Part shown: one piece after another, positions 24,988-37,000 of the stretch
Position numbering within the stretch: the first letter of the stretch is position 1
Layout: every line of letters starts with the position of its first letter
Source of the DNA: Polytrichum commune
Lineage: Eukaryota > Streptophyta > Polytrichopsida > Polytrichales > Polytrichaceae
Assembly: GCA_950295325.1 (NCBI GenBank)
Contig: OX485807.1
Span: forward strand, 10,071,001 to 10,135,000
DNA length: 64,000 nucleotides
Direction of reading: 5' to 3'
The notes under the pieces: generated by a model
Seen by the model: only the letters and a program-made list of their open reading frames with translations
Told to the model about the DNA's origin: nothing
Database searches by the model: none
Program-made: the position numbers and the translations under genes

Positions 24988-26237
24988 ATAACAACTATTG
25001 TTACAACCAAGTAATAAGTTAAGGATGTAATATGTAAACTTACATACCTCACAGAACATTTATGCTAATTTCAGAAGTATGTGAAGGATTAGGTAGTGGG
25101 TTCCACCCCACCAAAGGATAATCTATAGAGACCTGACTTTTCAAAACTTTTACAAAGTTTGAACTTCCTCTGTTTAGAAGCCAAATCCTTCAATAACTTC
25201 TTCATTGCCATACATGGGTGGGTGGGAATTTCCACGAGACTCTTTCTATTCTCTTGGCATCGTCCTACTTGGTAACACAATAGCATTTTGCATAGTGTAG
25301 TTGTTTGCAATCATGCTCATCTCTATGTTGTATAACATGGATCTTTTGTGTTATAACTCACTTTGCTTTGCAAGACTATGTACCTTACTTAGGGTTTCCG
25401 TAAAAACATGGTAACCAACAACAAATGTTTAAGTTTGACTGCTCCATACCTTTGAGGTTTAATCACCTATCTTCTTGCTTCACTACAAAGTACATATATC
25501 TACTCCACCCCATGTATGGAGTGCTTACAAAGGAAAAGTCCCTAGTAACATCAACCCATAGAAATGCTTAAAATATCATAATCACAATACATCCTCATAT
25601 TGAGAGTGTGAAGGGCCTGCCTCACCTGTGCCCATGCAACCAACCAACAAACATTGGAGGATTAGTTACGTACACGAGGTAAATAACAACATGACCCAGT
25701 TAATATCCATGTCGCGCACATATAAATTAAACACCATCAAAATCATTGCAGTATTTCAAATTATAACACTCATTGCCAAATGACATATGGGTGTTCAAAC
25801 CTGATCCTTGGCCATGATTAAGTAGAATACTCCTCTTGGGGATTCGTCCTTGTTCCTCACTTTCCACACGTATCATCTATTCTAGTCAATATGCACAAAG
25901 TCACTTCACCTTGCGCTTGCATGAATGGTAAAAAAAGGAGGCTTCTTTTAGGGTTAGGGGTTTATATTGGAGTTCTTACATATGGTAAGTTCGTCCAAAC
26001 CCTGTTTTTACCATGGGTTACATACGTGATTCACGGTTGTAATCATGGTTACTATACCTCTTTCATCTACATCCTCGTTACATATCTGGCAAGGAAAGTA
26101 TGACCATTTTCCATGTATGTATATGTAGGATTTCTTGCTTGTATTGTCATCTATTTGTAAAGAAAACAATTTTTAGTTGACTAATGTGAAAGTTTATAAT
26201 CACAAAGTGTTTCATATCATAGCCTTGATCAAGAACT

Positions 26238-28251
26238 AGAGAGAGAGAGACCCTCCACCAATAAATAACCTTGGTATGTACATATTTCCAGATATTAGAT
26301 GCATGTTAGACTTTCTGATTATCCAAGAATGACGAGCATGCATCCACTCTTGGTATGTATACCAACCCTCTTTTGAAATCTCTCTACCCTCATATCTTAT
26401 TATACAATCCAAGATACTATGATATTGGATTGATGTCTCTCTCATATACCAAATATCAGTCAAGCAAAGAATGTATGTAGAACATAGTGAACATACCTTG
26501 AAGCACAGTAATAAGGTCCTTTACCATGAATTTGACTGCCGGATATGTTGTCCTTGAGAGAATCTTAATTACAAGTTGTAAAAGTTTATGTTTCCGGAAT
26601 CTATTGTTGGCAAGTGTAGAAATTAAAGTTTCAATTTCATTTTTTGCTAGAAGAATGTCACTGGACTAATACAATATAAGTACTGTTTGTCAAACAATGA
26701 CATCCTATACTTGTTTAACTGGCCTATTGGAGTTAAACTTGATGTACAATGTATATGTAAAAGGGGGATTTCGCCTTTTATTAAACTTTTGAAGTTTCTA
26801 AACTCCATTGTCTTCGTTGGAAATTGTTATTAGCACATTCATGAAATGTGCTTTGATACCCGAATTAGGATTAACCATAGAGAAATTAGATTCTTCAGTC
26901 TTAATTTCTAGAATGTGTAGAAAATAAATCTAATATGGGTTATCCATGGTTCTAGGTTGTGTGGGATCAAGAAAAAATTGTGCATTTCCGATATTAAGCC
27001 AACACATGTCATCAATGTATTAGAATGCATGATTAAACCTAGTCATAATATATGTTCTTCCAAGTTTAGTCAATCTCTAAATAAACTTGATTTCAAATGA
27101 TATTAAGTATAGGTTACACCATAATAGGGAACATGATAAACACATTCGTATGCCTAATACTTGTTTCCATACTTGATTGCCCAATCTCACGAAGCAGTTT
27201 GTAGTGAGCCATTTGTATAATGTTAGAAATTTTTCCACTGACATGCAGTGCCAGTCCCCATAGTTGGGGCATGTAGATGCCCAAACCGCTTTAGAAGAAG
27301 TTCCAGTAGCGTTAGTCCGATACCAAATATGTGGTTTGGACCTAGGGTGTCTTCGTTTGAAGTTTTTTACCCCTAGTGAGGTTATGAATTTCATTGCCTT
27401 AAATAAGGTATCTTGTCAATTGACAAAATATGTTGAGGACATGTTGAGGTAAATTGAGATAAAATTCATTTATGGAGTTTATAATCTAATAAATGGATGT
27501 GTCCACTTGGAGGAAGTTTTTATATCCGGTGGTAGTGGTTTTAGCCCATTACTTAACTTCATCAAGAAGTGTCATGGTAGCTATGGTGACTAAAGTAGCA
27601 AAGTTAACATACATGGACCCAAATGCATTTGAAATCCACCTATATTTCTTTTTGTGGGATTTATATATAGCCATGATATATGGTAGTTTATGGCTATCTA
27701 TGGATAAGTCAAATATGACTTCCTGAATTTTTGCATGAAGATTAGAAGTGACCTCATCAATAGATAGCCATCTATCATTGTCCAAGCAAGGTAAAAAACC
27801 ATGGTTATTTAGTCTTTGATATGCTTATTTTCTTATGTGATCAACACATATGAAACATGCATTATTAGAGGCCTTGTCTAGTCCATAAATATATACATGG
27901 TTGAGAAGCCATTCTAACTCATTATTGATAGTTTTGTTTGCAAAAATATAAGTTTGAGAGTACTTGAAGCCAAACTTGCTTTGCATGTAAGCTTCAAGTA
28001 ATATCATTCTGCATATGTAGCGTACCTCCTTTATCGTTATTTTCATGTCCACAAGGTGTGTGATGTTCAATAACTCACAAACCTGCAAAAAAAATCATGT
28101 GCCACTTTGGATAGCTTCATGTATTAATGTAGGTCTTAAGGGTATTTGATTAAGGCCCATCTTGAGGGTGTGTCTTAATCCTTTGTGTTGAATGATGGAT
28201 AAATCCATTGTTCTAACATGCCCATTGCTTTCTTTTTCCTCAATTGTACAT
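26238..28251 (-). mobile_element. Penelope-like retroelement copy 1, 3' part (reverse transcriptase)
   Basis: Minus-strand reading gives, in element order, GLDKASNNACFICVDHIRK (28.08-27.83 kb), LPYIMAIYKSHKKKYRWISN (27.79-27.55 kb), KWLTTNCFVRLGNQVWKQ with LLWCNLYLIS (27.39-27.08 kb) and the catalytic YIDDMCWLN (about 27020-26992). The DKA-N and LP-x-KxHK motifs, the C-N-L-YL block after the GxPMG box (here degraded to GIRMC) and YIDD are the order seen in Penelope-like reverse transcriptases. The same blocks occur in copy 2 at 43-45.35 kb. Frameshifts and stops make it inactive. After the thumb I see no GIY-YIG endonuclease. The 3' end is a GA/TC run at 26238-26250. The upstream part continues at 31954, beyond the nested insertion. 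Confidence 0.8.
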
Positions 28252-30059
28252 TGTCAGCCATAAACCCCCACCCTTTTGCGTCAATGGTCATGGTGGAGGG
28301 TTAGGGCTCACATGTCTCTGCCAACTCCTCAGCCTCAACAATCCCTTACCCTTACTTTCACATATCCCCAAATATCAACCATACTCTTTATATTTAATTT
28401 CACAGGGCCTTAGTATTGAAAAATACTTATGCACCCTTGATACATGTTACACCATCACCACACTAGCATCCCCTTTCCCTTCTAAATTCCTGCCTAATCC
28501 CATGTGCTACTACACTAATTACCCCCCCCCCTTACTAGCACCTTGGAGGCAACCACTTCCACATCAAAAGCCACCATAACCCCCTGGACTAGTACCATCC
28601 TCTAACCGGAACCCAGCTCCCCTCGATGCCTCCCCTCTTCTACCCAACCAGTCAGCAATTTCCCACCACCGGTGATCACAGTCCTGGTAAGCCTGGTGGT
28701 GCCACCTCCTTCGGTGACCCTTCTGTACCGAGGCCGTTGGCCTTCCTAGCACCTCTTTCACCTCACCCTCTACCCATTCGGCAGACAACACCACCTTCTC
28801 CACCTTAACTCTGGCTACCTGTCCTCGCCTCCTTCCTCAATGCCACGTTCGGGGCAGGTTGCAATGCGGTGGACGCATTGACCTTGAATCAAAGCCCCCT
28901 CTCACGACTACAATCCCCTTGCCACTACCCTTCGCTCGCTTGCAGAATTCCGCATCCATAGTCACTCGCATATTCAAAACAAAGGACGTATTGATAATGT
29001 GAGATCTAGCTCTCGGGTGGGAATTTTTGTGCGCTACCGCAATCCTGAAGATACCCCCTTCCCCAATATAGCAGCATGCGGTGGTTGCGCCTCCCTCCGC
29101 TGATTCAACCAGTATAATTCCAGTTTTGTTCGCGCCTTGCAGTCCCTCAATCCTCCCCTTTTCGGAGGCTGGCATGTTTCCAACATCCCAGCTGCTCAAC
29201 CCAACCACATACACTTTGTAGAGCTCAACTACCTCCATTTGTTCCTAGGGATGACCGTATCGTAGTGACTTAGAGCGTCGTCCGGATTATGATGACCTAA
29301 CTACCTAATTTCCTCGTTGTGCGTTATTATCGTCTCGCGGTTGTCCTTTCTTTTACATTCGATAAGTAGCCAAGTAGTCGTCTTCAATGAGCCAGGTTAC
29401 TTTTCGTTCCAAAACTTTTCCCTCTCTTGCAAGTCTTATCTTTAGTCTCCTAATTGTTACTTTCCACCACCGGAACTCCCTTCCGTTGAAACATGTGTTG
29501 ATAGTATTTTAACAATAATGAAGTGATTGTTAGATACTCTTTTTCCATGTAAAGGAGATTTCTTCTTCACATGTGTAGTAATGCCTCTACTAATCTTCCA
29601 TTTTCTTATCGGCTCTTGAGGAGGCATCCTTGAGTTTATTAACTCACTTAGTCATTCATCTCATAATAATTTTCTTTCCCTCGTGTGTCCTTTGGTTCCT
29701 CAATGTTTATAAAACACAACCTATTTTTAGAAAAACCTCTTAATATTATTTCTTCGAGTATCCGAATGGTCATAAGTTTCTTCAAGTCGCCAAATACCGA
29801 GTAACAAGTAACTTCCTCTTCAAGTGACAAGTATCCAAGTCACACGTAACTTTCTTCAAGTATCAAAATCATCTTCCTCAAGTGTGTATCAACTTATTCT
29901 CACATGTGTATCAACTCTTAAATTAACTTCCCATTTCCTTATCAACTTTTGATATGACATCTTGCATTTTCTCTCTAAGACTTACTATGTCCCTCAATCT
30001 TCAACTCTTCTCTATAAGTTAGTTTTCCCGTTTTATAATCATCTCTCAATATAATAAGT

Positions 30060-30245
30060 TATATTTTAGTCCCATCTATAAATAAATACATTATATTTTT
30101 AATGCAACTGTTTAGTTGTTTGAAGGTCTCGGTTATAAATAGATACAACCTATTTTTAGTGTATGCTTTTGGTTGTTTGAAGGTCTCAGTTATAAATAGA
30201 TACATGCTATTTTTAATACATCCTTGAGTTGTGTGAAGGTTTCAT
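30060..30245. repeat. 57-bp tandem repeat, about three copies, inside the LTR-type insertion
   Basis: GTTGTTTGAAGGTCTC occurs at 30115 and 30172 and as GTTGTGTGAAGGTTTC at 30228. Each is linked to TATAAATA-ATAC and a TATTTTTA block. The period is 57 then 56 bp, and the repeats are diverged. Confidence 0.85.
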
Positions 30246-30551
30246 ATATGCCAATCAATAATACGATCATGTAGTCATAGATTTAGTGATCATTACGGAA
30301 TGAAATGATAGTAGAATGAAGTAGATATCTATATCTATATATATATATATAAGGATTAATTATGTTTGAGTTATGTTTGAGCAAGTCTACTTAATCAAAT
30401 TTAGACTGTATATAGATATGCGCCATCATGAATTGTCCTTAATGCACTCTTCCTATCATCCTTACTCATAATCATAACTTCATAATTCTCACAAGTTTTC
30501 GGTAACCAACTTCACTCATTTACACAATTGCCTTTCAACACTACAATTGCT

Positions 30552-30716
30552 CTCACCTCATGTGAGTTTCTATAACCTCTCAATCACACAATTTCCTTTC
30601 AACTCTTACAACTATCTCACCTCATGTGAGCTCCTATGATTATTCTTACAACTATCTCACCTCATGTGTGTTTCTATAATAATAAATTTCCTTACAACTA
30701 CCTCACCTCATGTGAG
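30552..30716. repeat. Four near-palindromes CTCACCTCATGTGAG in the LTR-type insertion
   Basis: The 15-bp motif lies at 30552, 30616, 30656 (last bases changed) and 30702, each preceded by a CAACT-like block and followed by a TCCTAT/TTCTATAA-like block. The spacing is irregular (64, 40 and 46 bp), so this is a decayed tandem array. In an LTR, repeated palindromes of this kind could be enhancer sites; that is inference. Confidence 0.7.
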
Positions 30717-31953
30717 TTGCTATAACACTTCTCAAGTCTCATTCACAACCTCTCAACTTAACTATGTCTAAGTTAATATTTTACTTTGCCTCCACCTTGA
30801 ATATCTATGAAGAAGGTTGAGCTTGAAGCTCATATATTCCAAAATGGTAAAGGATACAAAGGACCTAGCTCTTGTGTAGCCTATCGACGTGAATAAGGTA
30901 AGGTGTTCTAATTCTAATCCTAAATCTATATATATTAAGAGGAGGTGTCTAACATGTGCCGTCCTCTTAATTATCATATCTTTAATTATTCTAAGAAAAT
31001 GTAGATAGCTCTTCTGGACATCCTCGGAAAGAGCTTATATAATCCTCATCTTCTTTTACATTCAAAATATGGAAGATTGTAGCCTAAAATCTATATATGT
31101 AATATCTAGGTAAGGGAGGATTCTTAAGGCTAACCAAGAAGTCATTTCTTGGCCCTTAATTACTTCCACCTCCGTTTTCCTCACCTATGTGGCCTAGGCG
31201 AGTGTTTTACACCATGAAGCCCACTAATCCTAAGTGGCTTGCTATGTGGCTTACTAATTTCTCTAATAATGCTACTAATGTTTACTTGCCTCCTACATAA
31301 CCTACTAATCTAATGGCTTACTAATTTTGGCCATTTAACTTTTCGTAGTTACTAATTTAACTATCTTCACTAATTTGGTAACTGGTTCGTTGGCCCTCGT
31401 AACCTCATTACATAATCCTTCTCATGTGGCGATTTTGGTGATTCTCCCCTTTCGTCGTTGAGATTGTGGTGAACACACTTCACCCCTGCCGCCTCATTGC
31501 GTCACTCCCTCAAGCGGTTGTGGACTGTATTGGCTCCTGGCTATCTCTCACCAGCCGCATTCCTCCCTCGTAGTCTATGTGTCCCCCCTCGTCCTCTCCT
31601 GCCACCGCTAGCAATCCCCCTGGAGGCTCTCACCTCCTCCCGCACCAGCACTTGATCCGCGGTTGGAGGGATTTTCCTCCTTCCTTAAACAGCCAAACCC
31701 GAGGCCTTAAACAAACACTAACCCATCCCTAACTAACCCCACACTAAATAACTCAATCCCAACACCACGACTTAATCACACTTCTAGTTGCCTTCCGTAA
31801 TACTAAATTCAAAACCTTAATTCAACTTAAGTCTAACATGAAATCCCTTTTAAACAAGGCAATCAACTAACTCTGTAATTATTAATTTTTATGCTTTTCT
31901 TGCTTTCAAAATGTTAACTTGAATTGTGAGCATGACTTTAGGCTCACATACAT

Positions 31954-32460
31954 ATAGATGTGTCCTCATCAATGAACATACTGAATTGTTTAGAGGAGTT
32001 ACATATACAATTATCCTCTACCATGTTTAATTTTGAAATATCAAATCTCTTGAACACCATGTTTGGTTTGTAGCAAAACTTTGACACATTTGGGTGGTAG
32101 GTCCAAACAAACATTATATTAAGTAGCGCATGTATAAATTGGGGTATGGATAGAAACATGAAAATTTCCGAAAAGATTTATTTCATGTTAATCCATTCCA
32201 GTGCCCTACTGCAATATAACGCATGGACAAAACCGGTGTTGTTCAAAAAAATTCTCTAGTTATGATTTTTCTACCAAGAAAATTGTATTCGAGACGTCTT
32301 TGTTCACCTGTGGTCACATTAAAAGGTAAGACAATATGAATACAAAATCTATATGTTGTATATGTAATTTGCTTGGAACTATTCTATTGCTTGGAATTAT
32401 AAAATTAGCTATGCCTGTATATCCTCAACCCATAACAAAATTCTTCCCTTAAGAGGTGAT
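31954..32460 (-). mobile_element. Penelope-like retroelement copy 1, 5' part
   Basis: The minus-strand frame 32159-31944 contains WTYHPNVSKFCYK and CICNSSKQFSMFID. It matches copy 2's SNVSKYCYK and CLCNKAKRFQKFID, the N-terminal region that precedes the reverse transcriptase. Upstream non-coding sequence up to about 32.4 kb also resembles copy 2 just ahead of its first frame (GTAG...GCACT...TTAACATGA). It is separated from the rest of the element by the LTR-type insertion. The exact 5' end is not determined. Confidence 0.72.
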
Positions 32461-32717
32461 AGAGTACCGTTATTGCTAGCATGCTCACTTCCTGTATTTG
32501 GGGTCGAAACTGTTCCTGGACCTGGTGTGGATTCCCCACTCACCAGGCCAGCTGTGCCTCCCCACAAGCCAAAGGCCCTACCCGGGGACTGGACCCCGAG
32601 GTTAGGGTTTCATGCCGCAGCTCGCCCACCACCGCGTCCTCTATAGGCTTGGCCGCCCTGTGTAGGGTTGGCGCCACGGCCTCTTGGGCTTCCCCTTCCT
32701 CGGCTTCCCTGAGTCAT

Positions 32718-34080
32718 TCAATCTGAGGGAGTCGAATTTAAGTTGAGTTTATGTCTTTTGAAAGGGGACGGTGCCTTGCTGGGTGAACCCGGGTTTGCAA
32801 GGGAGAATTTTGGACCCTTCAATAGTCTTTCAATCTTGCTTGCAATAGGTGATTCAGTGATGTCCGTGAGTAACCTTTGATTTGGATTTTCAAACAATTG
32901 TATTGCTACCTTCATCATTTGCTCTCTCCCCGTGTGAAACACTATTGCTGCCTTGACTGCTACCCTCGCAAATTCTTGTATCCAGATCATGAATGCGGCA
33001 AATCGCGTTACTGTAGTTGGGTAGTTTGGGAAGAAGATGTCTACCTTATTGACCATCGTCCATATTGCATGATCGAACTAGATTATGGATCCTTTACACC
33101 CACTTGTAGCTCTTGGATTACATAGACAACGTATGTAGGGTCTCTGGACATTCCACATTTCTGACAAATGCGAATCTTTGCGATTATGTCCTGTAGGCAG
33201 ATCTTGCTTGGTGTGAAGTTTCACATCCAAGGTTGTGCACTTAGCGTGGTCGAACATTGTAAGAGGGAAAACATGCATTAAATCCATAGGTGCTCTTAAA
33301 ACACCTATGTTGTTCAATGCTTGTTTTTTACAACATTCAACTTCTTGATATGAAAACCCAGCCCATGCTTTCCACATAGGGATTGAGATTGGAGCCATCA
33401 GATTGGTGTTACCTATGGCCCACATCCTATGTTGAAAATTTGTCACCAAAAGTTCCACACTCCGAGGTGGTTTGAGTGGAACTATTGGCCCCTTGTTGGC
33501 CACCATGGTGTTTCTATGTTTCTCTACTTGTGAATATTGGATGCCCTCACTAAAATCTTCTAGGGCGCTTTTATCAGCCGCATAGATATTCATCTTAGCC
33601 AGCAGAGGATGCATGTATGTGGTTTCCAGAGTTTCTGGTCCGAGCACTATCCGTGCCGCATCCACAGTTGATTCATCCTTGTTTGCCAGCTTGAGAATTG
33701 TTTCGATCTTCTGAGCGAGTTGGGCTGATTTGACAGCTTCTAGCTCGTCTTCCAACAGGATGTCGGGGAGTCTGGTATGTGCGCTCTTAAGCCTAGCTAC
33801 CGTCCTGGTTCGGTCTGCTCTGGCTAAAATGAAAAGTGACGTCCAAGCAACAATATCAAGGGAGCAGAGGGATCAAGGGATCAAGATCAAGGTGTCCAGG
33901 AGCAGAGGAGCATGCACACCTTCTTCGTCGACGTCATTGAGTGCCGTCATATTCAACTCTTGCACGCAGCTATGGAACTCCGGCACATCGATTGCTGTTA
34001 AAGTAGTATGGACATCAGGATCTCTTTGGTCATTGGAAACGACTATTTTCAATTGGGGGAAAAGACAAGTGGCATGCTTC
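32718..34080 (-). pseudogene. Broken long ORF of unknown family (possible retroelement protein)
   Basis: Reading the minus strand, an open frame starts near 34080 (TAIDVPEFHSCVQELNMTA), crosses one TGA at about 33876, continues through LEDELEAVKSAQLAQKIE and PISIPMWKAWAGFSYQEVE to a stop near 33078, then resumes in another frame at 33056-32718 (VNKVDIFFPNYPTTVTRF and GREQMMKVAIQLFENPNQRL). Together this is about 450 codons with two lesions. The length and a consistent codon bias suggest a once-functional protein. I do not recognise the family. A gag-like or DIRS-type structural protein is possible but unsupported. There is no signal peptide or membrane segment. Confidence 0.4.
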
Positions 34081-34099
34081 TCTGGCCCGCTCCGAACTT

Positions 34100-37000
34100 T
34101 CCCGCTCCAAGCTCTCCCGCTCCGAGCTCTCTCTCTTGTTGGTGGCTCCTCCTATTTGCTTGTTGGCTATCATTGCTTCTGCTTGGCTTCTAATAATCAT
34201 CTCATCATATTTCTTGATTTATGCTAGAAGCTCCTCGGTGATGCTGCTGTCTGGAGTAAGAATTCCGATGGTCCAAAGTCTTGTAGCAATTCTTGGTATT
34301 AATATGAGAGCGGTCTGAGAGAGGTACTCATTTAAAGTATTATGAGGCTTTTGTTTCGTTAATTACTGCTTGGTTATTAGAGTGTACTCATGAGCTTCGC
34401 AACAGTTGCAGTCGATTTGACTCAAATATGCCATCTTCAAACCAGAGAACTCTCCTCGTACTGGTTCCTCCGTATCTCGCTCCCTTTTGGTGACTCGCTG
34501 CTATCTCTCAGTGACTCTTCTATTTTCTCAACACTCTCTCTTTTCGATCAACTTATGTGTAAGCACTCACCATTGTTCAATACACTCTCTCTCCAATCAG
34601 CTTATGTGTAAGCACTCACCCTGTTGCTAATATGTCTCTCACTTGCTTGGATCAACAGGCAGGGAGTTGAGTTACTGGAGCAGAGGAGGAGACAACTTGG
34701 GGTTCATGTGCTTCTGTGAAGACGGGTGCAAGCATCCTTATTTCTTACTTCAATGCTTCGGACGCTCTTCCGACGATTCCCCCTTGCTGCTTCTCATCAG
34801 TTCTCGATTTATCAAGTTGTAGGACTTATTAGCATGTAGGACTTATCAGCCCACAATTGAGCCCTTCGATGTTTCTTTGAACTTTTTGCCCAGCTCCCAT
34901 GCAAACTGTCCTTCCCATGGTGAGTGGTTTGTGAAGTAAGCACAAAGGCCGACATCGATTAGCGACGAAGGAAGGAAAAAAATAGATAAAAAAAATTCAC
35001 TGGTGCTATGTGGATAATGACTCCTATAAGAGTGTTCATCTCTTTCCGGTGATTCTCTCTACTACTTTTGCTGATCATCGTTTGCTGGTTTGCCTTGCTT
35101 GTGCTGTGTGAATAGATATCTAGACAAAATATTTTATTATTTCTTCTTTGCTTGCCTGACCAAATTTTTTGCTTCCGCTGGAAATCTGGTTCAAGGGCTT
35201 CCCTTGACTACCGCTCCCTGTAGTTAGGTTTTTAGGTTTGGGTTCATACTCTCAAAAAACCCCAGGGAAGACTAAATAAGTGTCAGGTGTAACTTTAGTG
35301 TGTCATAATAAGATTAATTGATAGGTTGAAATGGTTACGAGATGCTTTTGACAGTCAATTAACTTAGGATTCACTTTCTCATCTATACTTAGTGACCACT
35401 TGTGAGGGTTACTTAATTTATAAAGTGTCTAAGTGTTCATAAAATAAATTATCATCTTGTTTTATTTACCAAAAGTCTAGTAACGAGTAACCGGGACCGA
35501 GTCTTAAGCGCCTTAATCGGCCTAAGTCAGTGTCACGAGTCTAGTACCGAGTCAAGCGCCAAGAGTCTAGAGTCTCAAGTAGACAGTATGAGTAGCCTAG
35601 TAACGAGTCTAGTAACCAATAACCAATAGACAGTCTTGTGTCATAAGAAGCGTCTGGACACATTAGCCACTGAGAAAGGATAGGTTATATACCTGCCCTT
35701 ACTGGAACTCCCAACCAATATGGGATAAAGGCGCACTTGACTCCCGCGACTCCTTCTTCATAGCTTCTTCCTCGCGATCGACCACTTCTACGCTTTTCGA
35801 CTCTCCTTCTTCACGGTCGGAAACATGTTCATCACAACACTTCTTCCCTCAAATGCATTTGAACTTAGACACCTCATGATGGGAAGTAATCACTACGCCA
35901 ATTCCATGCATCAAACAAAGTGTTTCAACAGAACAAACCTCGCACCTCCTTCGGCAGCGATCTCAATTACATGCTCCCGAATTCTGTACAGTAAAAGAAA
36001 TCCTCCACGACCGCATCCGATTTTCTCAGGGAAGAATCACCTTCTCCTTGAATATTTGCTGGTTGACTTCTCGATTAATTAAACGGGTTGCTCTCATCCG
36101 AATTCTTTAGGAGAGATTCCTCTCTTCCTCTACATCATTACGCTCGTTATCACTAATCCCTAGATTCCACGATAAAAAGCTTCTCCTTTCTCAGGTATAC
36201 GTTTGCGAGTGAAATCTTAAGGTTATCTATTCCCACTCAAGCAGGTGACTTTTACCAAGCAAAGGGGATGACTTCAGAACCTTCGGCCAGGCTAAGTATT
36301 TCATTTCTTTTCACAAGAACTCCCTGATCCCCTTATCCCTCAATCACACAACACCTGAGAGACTTACTGAATTCTGAAGTTAATCGTGATCCGAATAAGA
36401 TCTCTATTAGTGTTCCTGTTTCATAATTCAAAGTTCAAATACTAAACTCATATCATGGATTCAGGCTCCTCACTGTCCCTACACTTTCTTGCTCTTTCCC
36501 ATGTCCGTCATCATCAAGGTGTGAAAACCTTTCATCACCACAAAGAGACTCAATTTGTCCTTTCACAAGAACAAACCTTCAGAGTTCACAATCATATTAT
36601 ATTTCATTTAGATGTTGACTTCCTACCACTTCAAATTCCCTCAGGAGTAACCCCAAAGACTCTTTCAAGGTATGGACACTACTTTCTCTTTCTTCTCGAG
36701 AGGAATATTAGACTTACACTAGATGATCTCGCATAATTAAACAAGTCTTGTGATCACAATGGAATTTCACATTCCACTTGCAACGTGCAAATATAATTGA
36801 ATACAGGGATCTAAGAGACGCAAACTGTTTCCCACAGTTCACTCTTTATTACTTATATTATCAAGAGACTCTTCAAGATTAAATCGGGAATTCACTTCCC
36901 TGAAAAGACCACCCAAGTAATGGGTATTGCACTGGTTTGTACGAGAGTGTAAATTCTTGGAAGCTTATTATGTGACTGAGAGTTTCTCACTCCCCTATCT

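Larger units (their letters stand above)
28252..31948. mobile_element. LTR-type insertion, 3697 bp, nested in the Penelope-like element
   Basis: It begins TGTCAGCCATAAACCCCCAC and ends TTTAGGCTCACA, with the 5-bp duplication TACAT at 28247-28251 and 31949-31953. Removing it brings together the two halves of the minus-strand Penelope-like element, independently confirming the boundaries. It shares both termini with 20991-22878, but the interiors barely match. It contains a 57-bp tandem repeat, four CTCACCTCATGTGAG-like palindromes and C-rich stretches. No pol genes were recognised. It may be a very long solo LTR or a large non-autonomous derivative. Confidence 0.78.

Noticed and set aside
28564-29238. 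Proline-rich plus-strand and minus-strand ORFs in the LTR-type insertion
   Set aside because: Low-complexity C-rich sequence gives open frames on both strands without domain signal.
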